From Scortum barcoo (lineage: Eukaryota > Chordata > Actinopteri > Centrarchiformes > Terapontidae): a DNA stretch of 64,000 nt. A model generated the notes under the pieces. It made no database searches. It was not told the DNA's origin and saw nothing but the letters and a program-made list of their open reading frames with translations. The stretch lies in the NCBI GenBank assembly GCA_023238725.1, contig CM041548.1, positions 15,521,752 through 15,585,751 of the forward strand. Reading direction: 5' to 3'. Below are positions 21,101-39,484 of the stretch, piece after piece. Numbering within the stretch: position 1 is the stretch's first letter; each line of letters opens with the position of its first letter. Made by a program: the position numbers and the translations under genes.

Positions 21101-23568
21101 ATGCCACATTTTCAATGGTTTGTCATTATTGTACTAAGGAGTATTATTCCTGAAAAGGTAACAGCCTTTACCTTAGCTGGAATCCCTTTTTATAAAACAC
21201 GCATGAGTCACATAAAACTGATATGTGATTTATACTGAATAGCACACTGCACTATTAGTTGACTAGTTTCAAATTTGTAGAAACTTATAAACTTGTTGGC
21301 ACCATGAAAATGATTTAGTGTTTCTGTTCATAACAAAATTAGGAATTAACTTATGTGCTTTTAAATTGGATTTTGTGGTTGTTGGTTCAATATGTATATA
21401 CAGAACAGTGCAAGGAAATATTACAAGACATAAATATAAAGAGATACATAATTAATTGTCATACTAAAGAGTTGTTACTCTCCCACAGTTGAGCACACAC
21501 TTGGTGATGTTTCTGTGTACCATGTCCACACACCCTTCCACTGCAGGCCTTTGTTCAGGCCTGGACGACCTCTCCTGTTCAGGCTGCGAGGGAGACTCTG
21601 GTTCTCTGGGCTCAGCGGCGCTTGGTGATGCCGGAGAAGGGCGGCTCTGATCTGCGGATATCTGCTCGCTGTCGCCTGAGTCGGACTCCGAGGAGGGCGG
21701 ATGCGACAGCAGAGCAGAGCGCTCCATAAACAGCAGCTGCCATAACTTGGAGGGAGACCAGGGAAGCAACATGTCAAACAAAGCCTCAGAGAGGGAGAGA
21801 GGAGTGTTCTTATTAAAATTTGTGAGGACATACCTCTGAGAACAACGAGTTTGAATCCTCACTGGCCACTGACGTGCTCTCCTGCAGGAGACTAGACAGC
21901 AAGATAAAAGTTTTACACTTAGTGGTGTCAAAGTAAAAACACAACTTTTGAGAGCCAGCAACTTTTCAGACTTGAGTCTTTAACTTCAATCAAGTTACAA
22001 TGTAAAGATCAGTCAATTTAAACATGTAAGCTGAGATGTACCTGGAGTCTTCTGTCACCTCCTCAATGAAGCCAGAGTCACATCTGGGGCAGACGAAATC
22101 CTTGAAGACAGAGAAAACATTTATATTACCTGGCCAAAAGTGCATGAACACTCAAATTTCTCATCTAAAACGAATGGGCTTCATCTGCTGCTATTACAGC
22201 TTTGATTCTTCTTACAAGATTTTGGGACCTGGCTGCAGAGATTTGCTCTCATTCAGCCACAAGAGGATCAGTGAGGTTTCCAGTAGACACTCAGTGTTCC
22301 AGTTCATCCCCGCTGAAGGGGGCTGAGGTCAGGGCTTTTCTGCGTTTTCTTATGAGACAGTAATGATGTAGATACAGACAGGGAAGGTGGGGAGTTAGAG
22401 AGGAGTATGACATGCAACAAAAAAGGTTCAACTTGCTATTATATGAGGCAGAGCAGCCAGGCCCACAGGTTGATGCCATGTTGAAAGAAAAAGGGGCCTT
22501 TCCCTGTTGACACAAAGCACAGCTTATCTAAAATATTACTGTATGGTGCTGTAGCATTAAAATTTACCTGGATTATTACAGGACATAAAAACAGATCCAT
22601 AACAAAAACGTACAGAAAACTGAGGCATCCCTGAGGCTTAGTGTGTTGCCCCTGGTTTGATTCCTGCAGGGGGACTTGCATGTCATCTCTTTTAGCCTGC
22701 CCCTGCCCCCATGTTTCCTGCCTGCCTCTATATCAATTAAAGAAAATCAATCTTATCACAACATATAATATAGTAACCAACTGTATCTGAACCAGGGGTG
22801 TCCACATATATTTGGTCACATGGTGGAGATTAATAATCCATATCTACCTCTCTGGCGCACACAAACACACGTGCGCTTTGGCTCCATCATAACAGCAGCG
22901 GTGCGTAATGGTGCCAAAAAAGAAGCGAAGAAGAGGTCAGCTGCGCCACAGACGCGCTCTCAGGACAAATTCCCGTTAAAACACCTCTGCCTTACAGTCG
23001 CTCCTCACTGAGACAAGAAAAAAAGGCGGAGTAAACAAATCGGGTCCCAGAGGTTAAAGGCACCTATTTGCGTCTCGGTGGCATTCAACAGTTCAGGAAG
23101 CCCCGGCGCATGTGGTGACACCCCCGCCCCCCCTTTACGTCTCTCACAGGCAGTTGACAGTAGACAACTGGAGATAAAGTCGCCAACAGTGGTGCTTCTA
23201 AATATGGCAACGTGAATCGCCAGATTTGACTCCCTCTCTCTCTCTCTCTCTCTTTCTAATATCAGATCTTTGTCCATGCTCTGCGCGCAAAAACACCAAC
23301 AGGCTGTCACGCGTGCGCTTTGGCGATTACACTATGTATTTATTTCTTACTGTTAAAAACTCAATGTTAACTTTGTTGTTTTTTTTTTAAAAAAAAAAAA
23401 AAAAAATCTCCAAAAACCTGACCCCCCCCCCAACCCCTCGCTCCGTGCGTGAATAATGACACTGACACAAAACTCTCCAAAGTGACTCACCGGGAGTTTG
23501 GGGTTTGTTTCACATTTGCAGCAGTGACAGAAGAACCGGTGTTGTGGTGTCTCCGCAGCCTCCGCCAT
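18149..23568 (-). CDS. rnf115: RNF115 (BCA2) E3 ubiquitin ligase, frame disrupted in RING exon
   Basis: RNF115 is a RING-H2 E3 ligase involved in receptor trafficking. Nine exons fit GT-AG rules: 23568-23491, 22100-22042, 21891-21834, 21745-21534, 20540-20472, 20334-20256, 20052-19959, 18590-18473 and 18271-18149. The N-terminus (MAEAAETPQHRFFCHCCKC..FVCPRCDSGFIEEV) is the paired-Cys BCA2 zinc finger. NPGDYAWGQGGLD and LLGQLESTGPPPAEKE match RNF115 better than its paralogue RNF126. RING pieces are LECPVCREEY, FHSGCIVPWLEL and HDTCPVCRKSLDG. All phases fit except inside exon 8, which is 118 nt where 116 are expected. As written, translation stops at TAG 18492-18490 after about 249 aa, removing most of the RING. 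A frame-consistent gene would encode about 295 aa, close to human (304). It may be an assembly error, a null allele or a decaying paralogue. Confidence 0.9.
18473..18590 (-). CDS. rnf115: rnf115 exon 8 (RING-H2 core) with frameshift
   Basis: The acceptor ctctcag lies just above 18590 and the donor gtaagg starts at 18472. From phase 1 the exon reads DCRLECPVCREEYSLGESVRK, then runs out of frame. From the 3' end, in the phase needed to join the next exon, it reads CLHYFHSGCIVPWLEL. Between the conserved VRK and CLHYFH the sequence has 8 nt (CTTCTTCC, about 18522-18529) where the family's invariant Leu-Pro needs 6. The CTTCTT duplication suggests slippage. The adjacent exons are intact. Confidence 0.85.
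18638..18661. repeat. (GA)n microsatellite
   Basis: An uninterrupted GA dinucleotide run just upstream of the rnf115 RING exon, inside the intron. Confidence 0.8.
19128..19866 (+). repeat. Long polypurine tract (GGAA/GGAGG type)
   Basis: About 740 nt of the plus strand is overwhelmingly purine, built from degenerate GGAAGGA, GGAGGGA and AGAAAGGA units with few pyrimidines. It lies in the rnf115 intron between the exons at 19959 and 18590. The complement yields long Phe/Ser/Pro/Leu frames that are artefacts. Such tracts can form triplex (H-DNA) structures. Confidence 0.8.
20541..21533 (-). other. rnf115 intron with AT-rich repeat
   Basis: A 993-nt intron with no recognisable exon. A self-complementary ATT/AAT trinucleotide tract sits at 21063-21102. 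The rest is AT-rich unique-looking sequence. Confidence 0.6.
22116..22824. mobile_element. Tc1/mariner-type MITE, degenerate
   Basis: Imperfect terminal inverted repeats are visible: tggccaaaagtgcatgaaca at the left (22131) and gtgtccacatatatttggtc at the right (about 22798). Inside are sequences common to this teleost family, including ctcattcagccacaagagga, gtgaggttt and gttccagttcatcc near 22240-22310. It sits in rnf115 intron 1. No transposase frame remains, and the right half has diverged or received an insertion. Confidence 0.6.
23231..23252. repeat. (TC)n microsatellite
   Basis: A CT dinucleotide run in rnf115 intron 1. A T/A homopolymer pair and a C-run follow at 23380-23432. Confidence 0.75.
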
Positions 23569-23745
23569 CTTCACGGTGAGGCGCAGCGGCTGACGTCGCT
23601 CCAACAGCCCATAAAAGTCTCAGACGGCCGTCCAGCGGATCAGGGAAGTCCCGGAGGCTTTGGTGCCAAGAAAGAGCGGCTGCAGACGGCACATGAACAT
23701 CATTAATGAGCACGCAACGCACCCAGCACACAGTCATCTTAATCA
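23569..23745 (-). promoter_or_regulatory. Putative rnf115 promoter / 5' UTR
   Basis: CpG-containing sequence directly upstream of the rnf115 start codon (CAT at 23566-23568). An in-frame upstream ATG at 23604 is possible, but the MAEA start matches human RNF115/126. The TSS is not determined. Confidence 0.4.
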
Positions 23746-24250
23746 GTAAAGTTTGAAAAGGGGGATTTCTTTAATGGGTTGCATTTTCAATAAAGTATGT
23801 GAGAAAAAAAATATGTAAATTAACCTGAATATTGATGAGACTTGCCTCAATGCAAGTGGCTAAACGAAAGAAGAAGCTAAAAAAGCAAGTTGTCAGGGTG
23901 ACGTCCCAGATGCAGCTTCCTTTAAGTGTGTTGGGTGTCGCCAGAGAATAAAAAAAAAAAATGTTCCCATCTTTTTAAAATGATAAATACGCTTCAAATC
24001 TATTGAATCATCTGCCTGGATCTTTTCTTTCAATGCAGAGCTCGACAGAATTGATTTCCTAGCAACAATAAATACCATATAACCCTTAAAATGTCACTTA
24101 AAATGCCTGAAAGATGTTTTTGAAGCAGGTTTGAGCTCCTTCAAAACATAAAGATAATTTTAAAACACACTTGAGTTCATCTCAGATCAGTTTTCCTGTT
24201 AATTATCTTGACAATAATACGGGGTAACAATAACTGCAGCACTCCTTGTA
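23746..24250. other. Intergenic gap rnf115-scamp3
   Basis: About 500 nt of AT-rich sequence between the divergent side of rnf115 and the 3' end of scamp3. I see no gene in it. Confidence 0.6.
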
Positions 24251-25004
24251 AGCATGACATGATATTTTATTAAAACCAAGACAGTGACCTGTAATAATCG
24301 TAAGAACCACAAGCAACACCAACAGAACAGTGACAGATATATCGCAACAGAAACAACACATGTTCATAATCTTTACAGTATGAGAGCTTTTGGCAATAAT
24401 AAAGGTAAATAGGCATTCTCATTTGAAACAAGAACAAAAAACGACTTGTTAGTTTACACATAAGCAACATAATAGCCAAAGCTGAGCCTCTCACTTATGG
24501 ATCGAATGTTAGATTGACAACATTTCAGTGTTCAACTCTTTGTCTCAGACGTGGCCCCTTATAAACACAATGTACATCAGAGTCACTTAAAACAGGGGGG
24601 ACACATCCGGGCTGGAGTGATCCCACTTGGCACACAGAAAAAAACAGTTTCCCTGCATTCGCTGACACTTGGTACAAGCACTATATTTCATACAGCTTCA
24701 GCATCTTTTTTTATTTATCACATTTCACACCGTGTTCCTTCAATCAATGCTTATGATTTGTGGACTCTGGTTTGGCAAAGTAGCTAACTTGTCCTGTACA
24801 CTTTTAGGAATTAGACAACCCCACATTCATCTCATGCACGTGCCCTGAAGTTCAGTTGCCCTGGGGTAATTACATGTTTCACCCCACCCGCCCAGTCAAA
24901 CTCTAATCACCTGTGGGGAAATAAATACCAAACTGATCCTCTATCAACCTGAAAAGGCCTCCACCTCCTCTGCTTCTTACCCTCCCAACCCCTCTTGTTC
25001 CTCT
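24250..25004 (-). terminator. scamp3 3' UTR with poly(A) signal
   Basis: The minus strand carries AATAAA (complement of tttatt at 24266-24271) about 735 nt after the scamp3 stop at 25005-25007. That gives a plausible 3' UTR of roughly 750 nt. There is no coding sequence in it. Confidence 0.5.
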
Positions 25005-33628
<8,624 letters not shown>

Positions 33629-34140
33629 GTCGCGGAAAAGAGGGCGGACGTCAGGTAGCCACCACTTGCTGCTCAACGTCAGTCACAAAGAGAAAGAAAG
33701 ACAGACAGACCGACAGACAGAAAGAAAGATAGCAGCTTCTTCTTATTATTATTGGTCTTCTTCTTTTCTCCGCTGATAAAACGCTGCGTTTGTTTTATTC
33801 TCCAACACGAAAGTGGGGCGGTGTTTATCCAGTCAACTAGCTAAACCTAAGCCTCTGATACTCATCTCTCCGCTCGGTTCAACAGGGCCCGGTGGTTCTT
33901 CTTGGTGTGTCGGTGTGTTTTTAAAGGCCTCGGGTCCCTGTCTGTCTGGATCCGGATTACAGCTGCAGCGTTTGATCAGACCTGGGCCGCTTTTTTCTCC
34001 CGCAGGAAAAACAACCGCGGAGCAGGAAGTAAGCGAGCGAAGACTCGAGTCATGTGACCGCTGCTGCGGCAGAGGAGCACGTGGGAGCACGGGGGGGCGT
34101 GGCCGAGCACGTGCCAAAAAAGTAAAAAGACTGAAATAAG
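33629..34140 (-). promoter_or_regulatory. Putative scamp3 promoter with CLEAR-like and E-box sites
   Basis: CpG-rich sequence directly upstream of the scamp3 start codon. It contains GTCATGTGAC (34049-34058), one change from the lysosomal CLEAR site GTCACGTGAC, and two CACGTG E-boxes at 34078-34083 and 34108-34113. The TSS is not determined. Confidence 0.45.
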
Positions 34141-34156
34141 ATTTATAATAATTTAT

Positions 34157-34280
34157 AATGATGATGATGACGATTCTTCTTCTTCTTCTTCTTCTTCTTC
34201 TTATTATTATTATTATTAGTAGTAGTAGTAGTAGTAGTAGTGTTGTAGTTGTAGTAGTAGTAGTATTAGTAGTAGTATTA
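34157..34280. repeat. Compound trinucleotide microsatellite
   Basis: Consecutive blocks of ATG, TTC, TTA and TAG triplets, with GTT/GTAGTT interruptions in the last block. Adjacent blocks differ by one base in the unit. Confidence 0.9.
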
Positions 34281-34542
34281 AAAAAAAAGATTAAAAAGAA
34301 TCCCCAAATTGTACAAAAACAAACAGTAATAGTAGAAATATGCCAGGGCTAAAAGAGTAAATAAAAAAGATAAAACTAACAATTATCTTATAGCCTACAG
34401 TTTAAATCAAATTAACATTTGACTCAAGATTTTTATTTGTCGTGTCCACATTAATTACACAGAATCAGTTTTTGGGAATAAAATTCTTAAATCTCAGGCT
34501 CCCCTAAATAGTGCTCAGAAAAAATATGTTTAACAAAAATCA

Positions 34543-34670
34543 AGCAAGTGAAAGGAGGACTTAAGATTATAAGTTCTAAAATATTAAGAAAGATAAAGTA
34601 AAACTCAGCAAGTGAAAGGAGGACTTAAGATTATAAGTTCTAAAATATTAAGAAAGATAAAGTAAAACTC
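34543..34670. repeat. 64-bp tandem duplication
   Basis: Two identical 64-nt copies, 34543-34606 and 34607-34670, each beginning agcaagtgaaaggagg and ending agtaaaactc. Perfect identity suggests a recent duplication. No coding content. Confidence 0.9.
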
Positions 34671-34679
34671 AGAATAGAG

Positions 34680-37600
34680 AATAGAGTAGAATATATGAAA
34701 TGAGATTATAACACACATACAATATAAAATAAAAATATAGAGAATAAATAGAAATACAATGCTGATTATGCAACTGTGATGCAGTGATAATATAGACAAC
34801 AAACAGTAAAACAACAGTTTGAAGATAAGTCTGGTATAGCGTGGGATTGTTTCACCAATGTTTACCAGTGAATCAATAAAATGAATAAAAATTACACATT
34901 TTAGTTTTTCTAATTTATCATTAAGGTTATTCCTGGTTAAAAGCATTGGTCTTTGGTGATGTTTCCTTTTTAGAAACATGCAGCAGACACAAATGAGATA
35001 TAAGGCAGGGACATTATTTAGCTAAGAGGTGATGTGGTCCTGCGACTAAATTCTGAATGTCCATTAGTGAAATTTGTTTAGATTTTTTTCTTTAAACACA
35101 CAGTCAGTGAAACCCCTTTTAAAAATTATGTTACATAACATAATAGTTTGTTGTTTCAATTGTTTTGCTTCTAGCAAACAATGGCAGCAAACCTTTTGAG
35201 TTGTGAACAATAAACCCAATAATTTTGATTCATGATCCCTCAATACATCCTGATTTAGACACACAACACCAAAGTCTGACTGGAAACAAAACCAAAACCA
35301 CAGTTTGCTGCAGGCTAAAGACATGTGTCTGTTTGGTCTCTGTCTGCTGCATGCTGTCTATGTAACAGTTGAGTTTCAGGTTCTTCTGGTTTAAAGAGAC
35401 ACTTTTGTCCTTTTCCAGTAGATGTCACTCTTGTGCCTTGAAGTAAACATTTCTGCCCTGGTCTCACTTACTGTGATTCTCAGGAGAAATGTTTGAGCCT
35501 CAGGTATCAGTTAAGGTGTAGCAATTCAGTTAAGCAAAAGAAACATGTACATCCTTTTTTTAAATCATATTTCATGAAGCGTACTTTAACAAGCCATCTT
35601 GAAATGAAATCTTTCTTGCTCAAAAAAAAATTTTTTCGAGGACCTTTACCCACAAGAGTTATTCAATGTGACTTACCTAGAGTTAATATTGTGGCTGAGT
35701 GATGAGCAGCTCTTGTTTGTCTCTTTGTGTATGAGGGCTGCATGCTTAAAGGCCTCCTTAAATCTTTTTCCTTACTTCTCATACGTGACTCTGTGGCAGC
35801 ACAAAGGGTTACACCTTTAGTTTATGAACACCTTCTTGACCTCGTGCCCTCCTGCAATCCAGCCTGGTCTCCTTTCATTCTCTTCTCCTACAAGTCACAT
35901 GGGGTCACATGGGTGAGGGCAGTCATATGATTGAGGTTGGACTATCTCTCACACGCACATACAGTATGCACACAGTCCTGTTCAAACACATATTGTACAT
36001 TCACTATTACTGGACCCCCTTGTTATTTATGAACAGATCCTCACACATATGAACTGCCTATTTATGTGTGAATAGGCACATATGAATTAACAATAATTAT
36101 ATGTGTACTTATGTTTATGTATGTCAATGGAAATCATGAGATAACGGCATAGTATCCATTGTTCTTTAATTTCCCCTTTCAGTAGCTTTAAGTAGTTCAC
36201 ATATATGTTCTTTATTAGTTTTACACTGAGTAAAATATTCAGACCTCGAGCTCCAGGTTTTTATGGCTGCCTCAAATTCATCAGATGGAAATGTTCTAGA
36301 TGTCTTCTGCATCATTTTGAGCGCATTTCTCCAAATTTCAGCGTAATGTATTCGGCATCTGTGGAAACTTTGGGCTCGCATCGAGAATTTAAAATAGTTG
36401 TGTGGGTTTGTACTGACAGCAAGAGTAAACAGGATTAATATGAAGAGTTATGGATAATTCAGTGGGGCGAATAACAACTTTTTCTTACCTATATTGGCCT
36501 CTGAAATGAGGAAAAAACTTATCTTTTGTTAAACTGGCCAGAAACTGAAGAGAGGTCCAAAGATAATTGAGGTTTGTTTTCATGAGTTTGCAAGTCAGAA
36601 ATGTTTAGAGTGACACTGACATTTTTTTTTGTGTGGTCGCAGGTAAACAAAGTCTTACAGAACTGAAACAAATAGCCAATTAATCAATAAGTGGATTAAA
36701 AGAAAGTTCATCTGTAAGTATCTTGGTAGCTGATTAATTCCAAATACAAACAGTTGCTTGTCTGATGTGATTTGCTGCTTTTCTCTATTTAATGTCATTT
36801 TTAATTGAAAATTTTCGTCACCAGGGGCTACGAGAAATATTTCACACACAAAACAATACATTAATTTTTGAAAATGATCAACAGATTAATTGATTATGAA
36901 AATCCTCCTCTATTACAGCTCTAGTTAATGTCCATAATGCAGGCCTAATTAGAGGTCAGAGTGGAACAGTTTCTTATCACTGCCATTCAAATGTAATTTA
37001 TATCAGATCAACCACTGAGATGAATTTCAATGGAGAACTGTGAAACACAGCTCACATGTTGATGCTGGGGTGGAAATGGATGTGACACGGATGGAAAAGA
37101 ACGAGCAGCCATTTTTACAGCCCGAATAGAGTTCAGAATCGGTGATGAAAGCTTCTTTAACTCAACTAAATGTCTGCATGAACCTGCTTACAGGCACGGC
37201 TTTGTTTGTCTTCACGCCCTCCTCCAGAGGCATCTGTGTTTGTCAGCTGACTCCTGTGACTCATCATTTCCTATAATTGCCCTGTCATGATTGGTCCAGA
37301 TGGCCCAGATTCAAACGCTGGACTCGAGTGCTTCCCGGTCCTAAAAACCACAGCATTCCTCAGCCAATCGAGCAATGCAAGGCTCCATGAGATCACTGCC
37401 TGAGGAATGAACTGGCATAACAGTTGTGTGTGGAAAGTGACCCGGCTAACAAGGAGGGACTGGTTGGCTGAGACTGCTCCTCTGAGGCTAACAACCATCA
37501 GTCAAAGGGGTCATTTAGACAGAATCAGGCATCTCGTGTATTTGGATGTGTGTGTGTGTGTGTGTGCAATGCCAATTTTCTTATTGAGCAATTGGCAGGG

Positions 37601-37785
37601 AACTTTCCATCCCCTCCAGAGTGCTGCGGTTTTGATGAGCGCTTACACAACAACATGGGTTTCAGCGAGGCCACTGAAAACATACTTTCTGCCTGTGAGA
37701 CATAAAAGCATGCACACAATGAGCGAAGTTGTGTAAGCAACGCATACTTTGTCACACATGTTTTCTCACTATAACTATTTGCAGA
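34680..37785. other. Intergenic gap scamp3-crabp2, left part
   Basis: About 3 kb with no recognisable exon. A hAT-type remnant is annotated separately at 36640-36925. A TG run lies at 37546-37566. Confidence 0.6.
36640..36925. mobile_element. hAT-type MITE remnant
   Basis: Contains tgtgatttgctgcttttctc and cagattaattgattatgaaa, followed by a decayed ttacagctcta end. These are typical of the same teleost family as 16775-17295. Non-coding. Confidence 0.5.
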
Positions 37786-38301
37786 CCTGTGGTGGAAAGT
37801 AACTAAGTAACAGTCACTAAGTACTCAAATACTGTACTTAAGAACAGTTCTGAGTGTTTACGTTTCATGGTACTTCATACTTCCCTGTTCACAAGCTTTG
37901 ACAAGGCAAAAAAACACATGATAGCTTTAGTGTGTAAAATTTTATGCATTGTTAACAGCTGAACTAGTAGCTCCAAACTTTTTTGGCTTGTGAGCCCTCA
38001 CAAAATCAAGTGCCTGGTTTGGGCCTCTGAGCTGTCAATGCTTCCATCAAAACGACCCTTCAGATCTATATTGTGATTCTCCGGGGGTCCAACCCCTCGA
38101 CTGGAAAGCACTGGACTAAATTAGTTAAAACTAGTTCTATGATATATCAGTCAGAACATTTTTTTTTACTTTTATACTTTAAGTACATTTTGCTAACAAT
38201 ACTTCTGTATCTTTACTTGAAGTAAAATGTTGAATGCAGGATTTACTTTTACAAGTAATGAAGTGTTTTTATATTGTCATACTTTTACCTGAGTACTTCC
38301 T

Positions 38302-38302
<1 letters not shown>
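37786..38302. mobile_element. Copy 2 of the 'AAGTAC' repeat family
   Basis: Begins acctgtggtggaaagtaact and ends near cttttacctgagtacttcct, the usual two ends of the element. Internal parts include gtacttaagaacagt and a long tacttttatactttaagtac stretch. The middle is diverged and holds unrelated sequence. Confidence 0.6.

Positions 38303-38346
<44 letters not shown>
38303..38346. repeat. (CA)n microsatellite
   Basis: About 22 CA units abutting the end of the mobile element just upstream. Confidence 0.95.
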
Positions 38347-38349
<3 letters not shown>

Positions 38350-39205
38350 ACCCATGCTGAGGTTATTGAGAGCATTCATCCTGGAGGAGGCCCAGTCCTC
38401 CCTCTGCTTGCCTGCCCCTCTGCTGTGTACATAAACTGGGAAGCACTTCAGAGGAGCGCTTGTCTGCACACTGTTTAAAAACCTGGAAAAACCATCACTG
38501 CCTGTGAACCATAGCAGCGCTCTCCTCAGGAAGTGCCTGAGAGACCCCGACGGCCCATTTTTCATGGCAAAGTGAAGTCCGCCCCAGAATGAACCGCGCA
38601 GTTGAGCTTTAGCTCCGTGAATATTAAACTTCAGGGACTCTGAATCTACCATTTTCAGCCAGTGGTGCGCCCTCTCACATTACAAGTCTGTTTGTATGTT
38701 TAGTTTGCATCCATTATGTTAAAACGTTGGTGGAAATCACCCCTGCACAGTCTAAGCGGGTGCAAAGCCAGAACAAAGGGGTGGGGGACTTTTTATTGAG
38801 CTCATTCTTTGCAGCTGGAAAGGGGAGCATAATAAGTATAACTTCTTCTTTTCTCATGGCCACCCTCACTCATTTTCCCCTCCACTCCCTGTTTCCCCCT
38901 CTTCTCTGCCAAATGTCTCTCTCAAAGCTGAGTTTATCAAGCATGAATTGTCTCTGGGAGTTTTTAAAAAATAATTGAGCGGATATTGTGGTGAGCTTTG
39001 ATGACAAAGAGCACACAGAGGACAAGGTACTGCGCCGCAAATGGAAAAGGATGGAGGGGGAAAGGGCGTGGAACAATCAAGTGAGTTTGAATGGCAGACA
39101 GCAATGTAAAGTGATACGCAGACTGACGACAAGGGAATGGGAGGTGCAGGGAGGAGGCGGCATAAAGAATGAGAAATCATCTGTAACAGTTAATTCATAC
39201 AAAAC
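38347..39205. other. Intergenic sequence downstream of crabp2
   Basis: Unique-looking sequence between the CA repeat and the presumed 3' end of crabp2. No gene seen. Confidence 0.5.
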
Positions 39206-39484
39206 AGTTTATTAACATCTGGGATTTAGACACCGCAATTTAAAAAAAAGAAAAAAAAGGAATGTCTGACATATCTATATGACACATTAAGTTCAGCTTT
39301 GACGTTATATAAGCAACTACCGTACATACATTCATGTAAACTTGAAGCTTTTCTACACAGTGCGCCATTTGAGCAACATCTGACCAACATCTGAGTGGCT
39401 GAGAGGAGAGTGACAAAGAAACGAAGGCGGGTGAATGTAAACCATGCATGAGGCACAAAACAGGAGTATTGTATGACAGTCTCC
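39205..39484 (-). terminator. crabp2 3' UTR with poly(A) signal
   Basis: The minus strand has AATAAA (complement of tttatt at 39208-39213) about 270 nt after the crabp2 stop at 39487-39485. Plausible 3' end. Confidence 0.5.
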
